The position numbers were made by a program, and so were the translations under genes. A stretch of DNA of 37,687 nucleotides from Deltaproteobacteria bacterium (GTDB lineage: Bacteria > Myxococcota_A > UBA9160 > UBA4427), in the NCBI GenBank assembly GCA_016713665.1, contig JADJOR010000012.1, positions 1-37,687 on the forward strand. Reading direction: 5' to 3'. This document shows positions 10,298 through 20,015 of this stretch, in pieces (position 1 is the first letter of the stretch; every line of letters begins with the position of its first letter). Under the pieces are notes generated by a model. That model searched no databases. It saw nothing but the letters and a program-made list of their open reading frames with translations, and was not told the origin of the DNA.

Positions 10298-11647
10298 AGC
10301 CGATGGGACCCGTTTCGGGGGGCGTTCGAGGCTGGCCGTTCGCGGCTGCCGCCTTCGATCTCGCAGCCGTCGGCTATGCCGAAGAGGAGTGGTTCTTCGA
10401 GGGCGCGGCCGCCACCTATCGCCATCGGAGCGGATCCGATCGCACGTGGGACGGCCGCTGGGAAGCCGAGGTCGCGGGGTGCTCCGTTCCGGTCGCGGAT
10501 GCTCGTCCGTCGTCCGATCGATCCGGCACGCTGGAACGGCAGCGCATGCCTGCTCTGGAACAACGTGTCCCACGGCTTCGATCTGATCGTCGGCGAGAGC
10601 GCCGAGCTCTACGACGGAGGCTTCGCGCTCGTCGCGGTCAGCGCGCAGGCGCACGGTGTCCACGGCTATCCCGGCGGCGCGACACCGGGACTCGTCGTCT
10701 GGGATCCCGAGCGATACGGCACGCTCTCGATTCCCGGGGACGAGGCGTCCTACGACATCTATACGCAGGCCGCGCGGATCGCCCGCAGCGGTGCGCTCGG
10801 CTTCGCGGCCCGCCGCGTGATCGGCGTCGGCGCGTCGCAGTCGGCGGTGTATCTCGCGACCTACCTGAACGCGATCCAGCCCCTCTCCCGCGCCCTCGAT
10901 GCGTGCATCCTCGACATCTACTTCGGGAACGGATCCGCGTTGCAGCCCCCGCCGTCGACCGTGCGCGATCCATCGCAGATCGCCGCTGCCGTGACGCAGA
11001 TGCCGCCCGGATCGCATCTCCTCCGCGACGACCTCGGAATTCCGGTCTTCGTGCTGAACTCCGAGTCGGAAGCGACCCTCTACCATCCGGTTCGCCAGGC
11101 CGACACCGATCGCTTTCGCCATTGGGAGGTCGCCGGCGTCGCCCACTCGTCGCGCGTCCGGGGTACCGAACGGATCCCGTCGAGCTGGCCGCGGGACCTC
11201 GGGACCCACGAGAGCCGGATCGGGACACCACCCGACGCGAACGTGCTCCGCCTCGACGAGGTGCGCTCGTCGGTGCTTCGACACGTCCAGCGCTGGCTCG
11301 TCGACGGGATCGCGCCGCCGATCCAGCCACGGATCGAGTTCGACCGGACGCCCGACGGGGCCCCCGTGATCCGCCGCGACGAGCTCGGCCTCGCCCTCGG
11401 CGGGGCTCGCCTGCCCGACGTCGACGTCCCCCTCGCGCGCCACTCGGGCCTCGCCGCCGACGGCACGCTCTCCCTCTCGGGCTCGACGATCCCTTTCGAC
11501 GCCGCGCTCCTGCGGCAGCTCCATCCCGACGAGGCGACCCATCAGGCGCGGCGCGCCGCGCCGCGACGGCGCGCCGTCGAGGCCGGCGTGCTGAGACCGG
11601 AGGATGCGGCCATCGAGCAGACGCGCTGGCCGCTGCCCCTGCAATGA
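10294..11647 (+). CDS. Alpha/beta hydrolase domain protein (Abhydrolase_10-like)
   Basis: The start MKPMGPVSGGVRGWPFAA at ATG 10294 overlaps the isomerase stop. It leads into GYAEEEWFFEGAAATYRHRS, the usual N-terminus of this esterase-like family. After shifts near 10440-10490 it reads RMLVRRPIDPARWNGSACLL and WNNVSHGFDLIVGE. From there the frame is open to TGA 11645-11647 without a break. The nucleophile elbow is GVGASQSAVYLATYLNAIQP (about 10825-10885), the acid may be in the VFVLNSESEATLY region, and the catalytic His is probably in WEVAGVAHSS (about 11125-11150). The length of about 450 residues fits the family. Its substrate is not determinable. Coupling to a ketosteroid isomerase suggests hydrolysis of an ester or lactone intermediate. 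Confidence 0.8.
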
Positions 11648-11681
11648 CGGCATACTCGGCGCTCCACCCAAGGAGATCGCC

Positions 11682-12771
11682 ATGCGCGCCGCCGTCCTCA
11701 CCGAAGTCGGAAAGCCCCTCGAGATTCTCGAGGTCCAGGTCGACAAACCGGGTCCGGACGAGGTCCTGATCCGGACCGTCGCCTCGGGCATCTGCCACAG
11801 CGACCTCCACTTCCAGGAAGGCAAATTCCCTGCGCCTGTCCGACGGTCCTCAGGCACGAGGCGTCGGGGTCGTCGAGGCGGTCGGCTCGAACGTGCGTTA
11901 TGTCGCGCCGGGCGATCACGTCGTGACGTGCGTCTCGATGGCCTGCGGCTCCTGCCGGCAATGCCTGCGCGGGCGCTCGCATCTCTGCGCCCACGAAGGC
12001 CTCGTGCGCGGCCCCGGCAGAGAGCCGAGGCTCAGCCGCGACGGCGCGACGGTCCACCAGTACTTCGAGCTCTCCTGCTATGCGGAGCAGATGCTGGTCC
12101 ACGAGAAGGCCGTCGTGAAGATCACGAAGGAGCTCCCGCTCGAGAAGGCGGCGCTGCTCGGCTGCAGCGTCGTGACCGGCGTCGGCGCCGCGCAGAACAC
12201 CGCGAAGGTCGGCCCCGGCGACACCGTCGCCGTCGTCGGCTGCGGCGGCATCGGCCTCAACGCGATCCAGGGCGCGCGCCTCGCCGGCGCCGAGCGCATC
12301 ATCGCCGTCGATCGCCTCCGCGGGAAGCTCTCGAGCTCGCGACCCTCTTCGGCGCGACCGACACGATCGACGCGAGCGCCTCCGATCCCGTCGCCCAGGT
12401 CGTCGGGCTGACCAAGGGCGGCGTCGACCACGCCATCGAGGCCGTCGGGCTCAAGCAGACCGCCGAGCAATGCTTCCGCATGCTGGGCGTCGGGGACGGC
12501 GACGGTGATCGGCATGATCCCGATCGGGACCCAGCTCGAGCTCCACGCCGTCGAGCTGCTCTCCGAGCGGCGCATCCAGGGCTCGTCGATGGGCTCGACC
12601 TGCTTCCGCATCGACATGCCGACCTACGCGAACCTCTACCTCCAGGGCCGGCTCAAGCTCGATGAGCTCGTTTCGCGCTGGATCCGGCTCGACGAGATCA
12701 ACGACGGTTTCGAAGCGCTGCGATCCGGATCGGTCGCGCGGAGCGTCATCCGGATGGACGGGGGCAACTGA
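11682..12771 (+). CDS. Zn-dependent alcohol dehydrogenase (MDR superfamily)
   Basis: This protein oxidises alcohols with NAD(P)+ in the cytoplasm. ATG 11682 has AAGGAG at 11670-11675. The protein starts MRAAVLTEVGKPLEILEVQV and contains the catalytic-zinc Cys/His in GICHSDLH. After breaks near 11840-11870 come YVAPGDHVVTCVSMACGSC and the structural-zinc lobe CGSCRQCLRGRSHLC with four Cys. The cofactor-binding glycine motif is VGCGGIGLNAIQGARLAGAE followed by Asp in IIAVD. The frame changes near 12325 (ELATLFGATDTIDASASDP) and near 12495. The C-terminus, FRIDMPTYANLYLQGRLKLD then FEALRSGSVARSVI, is normal. About 360 residues after repair. The family resembles class III-type or NDMA-dependent alcohol dehydrogenases. 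It begins 34 nt after the hydrolase, so it is probably the third gene of the operon. Confidence 0.88.
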
Positions 12772-12858
12772 CGCACGGCCCGAAGAACGTCCGGCAGCCG
12801 GGCCGCCGTGCAGAGCCCGGGACGGCGTCGTCCGAGGCCTCGCGACTCGGCGATCGGG

Positions 12859-14985
12859 TCAGCGCCCGGTCTCGACAGCCTCGACCGCGTCCCACGCGCC
12901 GCGGATCGCGCCTTCGATGTACTTGACCTCGAGGCCGTCGCCGGCCTCGACGACGGCGAAGCCGGCGGCGCGCAGAGCTTCGGCGAGCGTGCGATCCTCG
13001 TGCGTCCCCTTGGCGACGATGACCTGGTCTGCGGCGAAGCGTTGGCGGCGACCGTCGGCGTCGACGAAGAGGACGCCGTCGGACTCGATCTGGATCTGCG
13101 AGGCGCCCGGGAAGAGCGCGACGCCGTGCTCGCGCAGCTCGGCCACGATGCGCATGCGACGGACGACGGTCAGCCCGGCGCCGAGCATCGGCTCGTCGTC
13201 GATCACCGTGACCTGGCGACCGCGCTCGGTCAGGAACTCCGCGAGCTCGAGACCGACGAGCTCACCGCCGAGGATCACGATCTGCTTGCCGAGCGGCATG
13301 TAGGCGCGCGTCGCCGTTCGCAGCATCTCGGGGCTGCCCGAAAGGCCCGTCGCGGCGCCGACCCTGCTCGACACACGATCGAGCCACGAAGTCTTCCGCT
13401 TCAGATCCTCCGTCATGCGGCCCGAGAGCATCGCGCGCAGATCGTCGCCGCTGAAGACGATCGGCTGGTCCTGCCCGGAATATCGGGCAGCGCGCGGACA
13501 GCGCCGGTCGCGACGACGACGACGTCGGGGGCGAGCGCGCGGATCGTCTCCGGGCGTCGCCTGCGTCGAGAGGCGGACATCGACCGCGCTCTTCCCGACC
13601 TCGGCGATCAGCCAGTCGAGGAGCCGGTTGTTCGGCTCGTAGGGCAGCGACGCGACGCGCAGCGTCCCGCCGAGCCGCTCGTCCTTTTCGAGGGCACGAC
13701 ATCGTGGCCGCGTTCGTCGAGGCGGCGCGCGGCCTCGAGACCCGCCGGACCGCTGCCGACCACGACGACGCGCCGTCGCGGGCGGCGGGGCGGGCCTGCT
13801 CGACGAACTCGAAGCCGGTCTCGGGATTGACGGCGCAGCGCCCCTTCTGGCGCAGGTAGATCGCGCTGACGCAGGTATAACAGTAGATGCAGGGCCGGAC
13901 GTCCTCGGCGGAGCCCTGCGGCCAGCTTCTTCGGAAACGCGGGATCCGCCAGGATCTTGCGGCCGAAGGCCACGAAGTCGCAGGCCTTCTCCGCGATGCT
14001 CCGATCGGCGTCGTCGAACTCGATGCGGCCCGAGGCGATGACGGGGATCCCGACGGCGCGCTTCACCGTCGCGGCGCCGGGGACGTTCGTGTTCGGGACG
14101 TGGGGGATGTTCGATTCAGGAGTGGAGCTTCCCGACGCCGACGTCGTGATAGGCGCTCGCCGTGATCGCGTCGGCCCCGGCCTGCTCGAGCAGGCGCGCG
14201 GTCTCGACCGCGATCTCGAAGGTGACGCCGTCGTGCTTTCCGACCTCGCGTGCATTGAGCTTGCAGATGATCGGGAAGTCGGGCCCGACCGCCTTGCGTA
14301 CAGCCGCCAGGATCTCGAGGTAGAGCCGCGCGCGGCCGGCGAGATTGCCGCCGTAGCCGTCGGTGCGTGTATTCGACGAAGACGAGAGGAAGGCGTCGAT
14401 CAGGTAGCCGTGGCCGCCGTGGATCTCGACGGCGTCGATCCCGGCCTCCTGGGCGCGGCGCGCCGCGGCCGCGAACTGACCGACGACGACCGCGATGTCC
14501 TCCTCCGTCATGACCTTCAGGGTCGGTCGCTCGCCGCCCATGAACGAGGCGAGCTCTTCGGGAAAGAAGAGCGTGCCGAAATCCCCGGAAGGCGCCTTCG
14601 GCATGGCCGGCGTCCAGAGGGACTGGCCCAGGCGCGTCGAGTACCCGGCGACGACGCCGCCGTGGTGGAGCTGGACCGCGACCTTCGCGCCGTGGCGATG
14701 AGCGACCTCGGCGATGCGCCGCAGGCCGGGGATGAAGCGATCCTGGGAGAGGCTCGTCTGGTTCGGGATGACGGCACCGACCGGATGCGCGACGCCGGTG
14801 ACCCCGACGACGACGAGGCCGGCGCCGCCTTCGGCGTGGCGCTCGTGATAGGCAACGAGGCGATCGCCCGCCGAGCCGTCCTCCTCGGCGAAGCTCACGC
14901 CCATGGCGGTCACCACGATGCGGTTCTTCGTCGTCATGCTGCCGATGCGGCCGGGGGCGAGGAGATGGCGGGGGATGGTCGTCAC
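12859..14985 (-). CDS. NADH:flavin oxidoreductase / FadH-like enoate reductase (OYE barrel + FeS + FAD/NAD domains)
   Basis: Proteins of this architecture reduce conjugated C=C bonds using FMN, a 4Fe-4S cluster and FAD. The OYE barrel runs TIPRHLLAPGRIGSMTTKNR, VVTAMGVSFAEEDGSAGDRL, VAVQLHHGGVVAGYS and EAGIDAVEIHGGHGYLIDAF with the conserved His pair. After shifts near 14120 come NVPGAATVKRAVGIPVIASG and ACDFVAFGRKILADP. The iron-sulfur site (about 13895-13838) is CIYCYTCV plus GRC, spacing C-x2-C-x2-C-x11-C. Then comes an FAD-binding motif (VVVVGSGPAGLEAARRLDER, about 13765) and an NAD-binding motif (IVILGGELVGLELAEFLTER, about 13280). GTG 14985 is chosen because GAAGGAG lies 7 nt upstream; ATG 15009 in the same frame lacks one. 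The protein is about 705 residues. It may act on an unsaturated acyl-CoA or steroid ring; the substrate is unknown. Confidence 0.85.
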
Positions 14986-15286
14986 GTCGGGACTCCTTCG
15001 GCGAGACATGCGGGGTCGATTCTCGCGCGGCGCGGCGACGCGCGGGGCCCGATCGGACGTCGATCGGTGCACGAGATCAGCCTCGAGGGGCAATGCTATA
15101 GGAATCCGCTGCACGAGGGAGGGACCGGAGCGATGGGGCTCTCGGGACGTCGGGGGCCGGTCGACCACTCCAGGGTCGCGCGGACGCATCGGCGGCGCAG
15201 ATCATTCGCAACTTTCCTGCGCCCGAATGTTCATTCTGGCCGTCGAATGGCCTGTGTGCTGTATTCGACGATCGAGGAAGAAGCAG

Positions 15287-18200
15287 ATGCTTCATAATGG
15301 GACGATGTCGAAGTACAAGAGTGGTAGGTCGCTCCTTTCTCCGGCCACACTGATTCTCGCCGGGGCACTCCTGATCGATTCCCTCGCAGGGGTGGGCGCT
15401 GCCCACGCGCAGACCCACTACGGCCGCACCGACCCGCTGACCGAGGGCTTCATCACGGAGCCCGGCGACGGTACGGCCGGCGCCTCGCCGATCGGAGCCG
15501 ACCCCGAATTTCCCGGTGTCGCGGCCTGGCAGGTCGAGAACATCGGCGCGCGCAATCGCTACCGCCTCGCGGGTCCCGGCCCGGGCATGTCGTGGACGCT
15601 CGCGGCGCGCTGTGCGCGTCGTCGATCTCGCGGACGCCGTCGACGCGAACATCGTCCTCGAGGTGGCGGACGGGACGAACCGCTGGTTCGTGAGCTTCGG
15701 GTCGAACGCCGTGGGCGGTACGCTGATGTCGTTTTCGGGCGCTGGATCGGCGACGCTGCCGCCGCTTCAGACGGGCCGAACCGACTACTTCCTGATCGAG
15801 ATCGCGGGCGACGGCACGACGGCGGACGTCTTCGTCGATGGCGTCGAGGTGGCGAGCGATTGGAGCGGCATCGTGTCGCCGCTCCAGCGCGTCAACTTCG
15901 GCGATGGGCAGACCTCGAGCGTCGGTCGGGGCCGCTATCCGTACGTACGCTTCGCGATCGGGCCGCAGGCCTGTCGCGACGGCATCGACAACGACGGCGA
16001 TGGCCTCGTCGACTTCGCCGGCGGCGACGGCGGCTGCAGCCAGGCGAACGATCCGAGCGAGGACGACGTCGACCGCGATGGCGACGGCCTGGCGGACCTC
16101 GTCGAAATCGCGGCCCGAACGGATCTCGGCGACGTCGATAGCGACGGCGATGGACTGACGGACGCTGCGGAGCAGGGAAGGGGGACCTTCGGTGCGCCGC
16201 GGGTCGTCACGACACTCGCCGACTTCGTCGAGGCCGTGTTCGCGTCCGACCTGGACGGCGACGGGGACATGGACGTGCTCTCCGCTTCGGTCGCCAACGA
16301 CGAGATCGCCTGGTACGCGAATACGGACGGACTGGGGAGCTTCGGGCCGAAGCAGACGATCTCGACGCTCGCCGACGGCCCGCAAACGCTCATCTCCGCC
16401 GACGTCGACGGAGACGGCGACTTCGACGTGCTCTCGGCTTCGGCGACCGACGACGAGATCGCCTGGTACGAAAATACGAACGGGGCGGGGAGCTTCGGGC
16501 CGCAGCGGATCATCTCGACGCTGGCTGATTTTCCGTTTGCGATCGCCACCGCCGACGTCGACGGAGACGGCGACGTCGACGTCCTTTCGGCCTCGCGACT
16601 CGACGACGAGATCGCGTGGTACGAGAACACGGACGGGGCGGGGAGCTTCGGGCCGCAGCAGATCATTTCCACGTTGGCCGACAGTGCGCGATCCGTCTTC
16701 GCTGCCGATGTCGACGGGGACGGCGACGTCGACGTGCTGTCGGCGTCGCTCATCGACGACGAGATCGCGTGGTACGCGAACACGGATGGCGCGGGAAGCT
16801 TCGGGCCGCAGCAGATCATCACGACGCTGGCCGATGCTGCGCGATCCGTCTCCGCCGCCGACCTGGATGGGGACGGAGACGTCGATGTCTTGTCGGCGTC
16901 GGAAAACGACGACGAGATCGCGTGGTATGCCAACACGGACGGGCTCGGGAGCTTCGGCCCGCAGCAGATCATCACGACGCTCGCCGACCGGGCCCAATCC
17001 GTCGTCGCTGTCGACATGGACGGCGACGGCGACCTGGACGTGCTTTCGAGCTCGGTCGCGACCGGACCCATCGCCTGGTACGAGAACACGGACGGCGCGG
17101 GGAGCTTCGGGCCGCAGCGGGCGATCGCGATGCCGGCGTTCGACGTTGCGCCTGCCATCGCGTCGGATCTCGACGGCGACGGCGACGTGGACGTGCTCTC
17201 GGCCTCGAGCTGGACGGATGAAGTCGCCTGGTACGAGAACCGTAATCTGGCCGACCCGCTCGATGCCGACAGCGACGAAGACGGGCTCCTCGACGCGGCC
17301 GAGGTGAACACCCACGCCACGGACCCGCGCGATCCGGACAGCGACGACGACGGTCTCTCGGACGGCGCCGAGGTGAACACACACGATACGGACCCGCTCG
17401 ACCCGGACAGCGATGATGATGGACTCTCGGACGCCGCCGAGGTGAATGTGCACGCGACGGACCCCCTCGCGGTGGACAGCGACGGGGATGGTCTGCTCGA
17501 CAACTTCGAGGTGGCGAACGGATTTGCGCCGACCCTTCGAGACGAGAACGCCAACGGGAAGGTCGACGGCGCCGACGATGCGGACGCCGATGGGCTCGGC
17601 AACGCCTTCGAACAGGCGGTCGGGACGGCAGTGAACGATCCCGACAGCGACGACGATGGGCTCCTCGATGGCGAGGAGATCGCAAGCGGTGTCTTCGGTC
17701 CGCAGCAGCTGATCTCGACGCTCGCCGACCAGGCCGTCGCCGTCTCGACGGGTGACCTCGACGGGGACGGCGACCTCGACGTCCTCACGGCGTCGCTCGT
17801 CGACGACGAGGTTGCCTGGCACGCCAACACGAACGGGCTCGGGAGCTTCGGTCCGCAGCGGATCATCACGACGCTGGCCGATGGCGCAGCGTCGGTCATC
17901 GCGACCGACGTGGATGGCGACGGCGATGCGGACGCGCTCTCGGCCTCGCGGGACGACGACCGGATCGCCTGGTACGAGAACCCGAACGGACTCGGGAGCT
18001 TCGGGCCGCAGCAGACGATCACGACACTCGCCGACGGTGCCACATCGGTCTTCGCCGCCGATGTCGACGGGGACGGGGACGTCGATGTGCTCTCGGCTTC
18101 CGAGAGCGACGACGAGATCGCGTGGTATGCCAACACCGACGGCCTCGGGAGCTTCGGGCCGCAGCAGATCATCACGACGCTCGCCGACGGTGCCACATCG

Positions 18201-20009
18201 GTCTTCGCCGTCGACGTGGACGGGGACGGGGACGTCGACGTGCTCTCTGCGTCCGCGCTCGACGACGAGATCGCCTGGTATGCGAACACGGACGGATCAG
18301 GGAGCTTCGGTCCGCAGCAGATCATCACGACGCTCGCCGATTCGGCACGCTCGGTCTTCGCTGCGGATGTGGACGGGGACGGGGACGTCGATGTGCTCTC
18401 CGCGTCCGCGCTCGACGACGAGATCGCCTGGTACGAAAACACGGACGGGCTCGGGAGCTTCGGGCCGCAGCAGATCATCACGACGCTCGCCATCGCTGCC
18501 ACATCGGTCTTCGCCTCCGACGTGGATGGGGACGGGGATGTCGACGTGCTCTCTGCGTCGGCGGGGACGACGAGATCGCCTGGTATGCGAACACGGACGG
18601 ATCAGGGAGCTTCGGTCCGCAGCAGGTCATCACGGCGTTGGCTGACGACGCCCAGTCGGTGTTCGCTGCCGACCTGGATGGGGACGGGGACGTCGACGTG
18701 CTCTCTGCGTCGGCGGGGGACGACGAGATCGCCTGGTACGAGAACCGCAACGTCGCCGATCCACTCGACCCGGACAGCGACAACGACGGACGTCTCGACG
18801 GCGACGAAGTCGCCTTCGGCAGCGATCCGCTCGACACGTGGAGCTTCGAAGTCGTGATCGACTTCGCAGAGGTCGCGAACCCGGCCAACCCGCCCGAAGG
18901 GACCGGCTTCGGCGCGGTCGCGAACGTCTACTCGATCGCGCCCCATGAAGTCACCCATCGGCAGTATGCAGCGTTCCTGAATGCCGTCGCGGACGACGAT
19001 CCGAATGGGCTCTTTCATGCGACGTCCGAAGTTCTCTACTTCATCCGGCGGACGGGCGATCCCGGCAGCTATCACTACACGGTGTTTGCCTCGCGCGACG
19101 CGCGTCCCATCAACTTCGTCTCCCTCTACGATGCGATGCGCTTCGCGAATTGGCTGCACAACGGTCAACCAACGGGGCCGCAGGACGTCACGACGACCGA
19201 GGATGGCGCCTACGATCACGGCGGAGGGCGTCGTCGCGAACGTGATCGTGCGCAACGCGGGCGCGCGCCACTCGCTTCCGACTGAAGACGAGTGGTACAA
19301 GGCTGCCTACTTCGATCCCGTGACGGGCGGCTATTTCGATTCGCCGGCGGGCAGTGCGAATCCGATCTTGTGCATCGCGTCGAACGTGTTCCCGGACTCG
19401 GCCAACTGCGAAAACGTGCGGACGTTCCCGATTAACGTCGGTTCCTACACCGCTAGCCCGAGCCCGTACGGAACGTTCGATCAGGGCGGAAACGTCGCAG
19501 AGTGGACGGAGTCGATCGCGGGAGCGAATCGGCGCGTGCGCGGTGGCTCGTACACGAGTCCCGCGGCCAGCCTCGAGGCCGCGGGCTCCGGGACCGCGGC
19601 GGATCCATTCGCCGAGACGCACGACGTGGGGATCCGGATCGTCCCCGAGCCGGGCTCGGCGCTCGGGCTCGCGCTCGGAGCCGGGTTGCTATTCGCCCTG
19701 CGGGGAGATGGCGGGTTCCGCCTCTCCCCGGGTCCAGGTCGCCGAACCTCGCGCAGATCACGGGCCGGTCGCGCGTTCGTGCCGCGCGATCTCGATCGCG
19801 AAGCTCCGTCCCGATTCGGCTCTCGATCAAACGTTCGTTCGTTCCTCAGTCGAGATCCTGCTCGGCGTTCGGCGCTTCATCGATGCCCGTACACGCTATC
19901 GTGGCGCGATTCCAGACATGCGTTCGCGCCGCTCGGCGGGTGGATTGCCCCGGACCCCCAGTACCCGGATCTGCCCGCAGGCCGCGGAGCGAACGCCGCT
20001 CGAGAGTGA
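15287..20009 (+). CDS. Surface protein: FG-GAP/VCBS repeat arrays, Ca-binding repeats, SUMF1-like domain, PEP-CTERM anchor
   Basis: ATG 15287 follows GAGGAAG. A signal peptide (LLSPATLILAGALLIDSLAG, ending AAHA) is followed by a lectin-like N-terminal region (about 15420-15960) with a frame change near 15605. Calcium-type Asp repeats follow (DGIDNDGDGLVDFAGGDGG), then seven FG-GAP repeats, a thrombospondin-3-like block (about 17250-17690, DSDDDGLSDGAEVNTH) and seven more FG-GAP repeats. After these comes a SUMF1/formylglycine-enzyme-like domain (about 18870-19640, YSIAPHEVTHRQYAAFLNAV, SLPTEDEWYKAAYFDP, GTFDQGGNVAEWTES, VRGGSYTS). It ends with the PEP-CTERM signal VPEPGSALGLALGAGLLFAL (about 19645-19704). 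Frames change near 18563 and 19225. The SUMF1 domain lacks the two catalytic cysteines. The expected stop just after the anchor is missing; 20009 is the first in-frame stop. Export by Sec and processing by an exosortase are inferred. Confidence 0.85.
16182..17246 (+). repeat. FG-GAP repeat array 1 (seven 51-codon units, last 49)
   Basis: Seven tandem units each contain GSFGPQQIITTLAD, a DxDGDGDxD calcium loop and DDEIAWYANTDG. Six units are 51 codons and the last 49, totalling exactly 355 codons (1065 nt). Units are highly similar at DNA level. They would form blades of a beta-propeller that binds Ca2+ at the DGDGD loops. Confidence 0.92.
17688..18751 (+). repeat. FG-GAP repeat array 2 (seven units, one base short)
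   Basis: This is a second set of seven units with the same 51-codon period and a 49-codon last unit ending YENRN, as in array 1. It measures 1064 nt because one G is missing at 18563-18566 compared with the equivalent site at 18715-18719. With that base restored it is 355 codons, identical in length to array 1. Confidence 0.92.
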
Positions 20010-20015
20010 GTGATC

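Noticed and set aside
9973..11769. A 598-codon forward frame joining isomerase and hydrolase as one protein
   Set aside because: The isomerase has a natural stop (10295-10297) overlapping a good hydrolase start. The long frame loses the hydrolase's conserved sequence after about 10490.
15935..18502. An 855-codon open frame on the minus strand (and a 789-codon one at 15453-17822)
   Set aside because: They are antisense shadows of the FG-GAP arrays. Repeated codons with G/C third positions keep the opposite strand open, and the translations are low-complexity Ser/Pro- or Arg/Val-rich repeats.
16182..18751. Regular 153-nt repeats considered as CRISPR or satellite
   Set aside because: The unit is an in-frame multiple of three encoding a conserved FG-GAP motif, with no short palindromic repeats or unique spacers.
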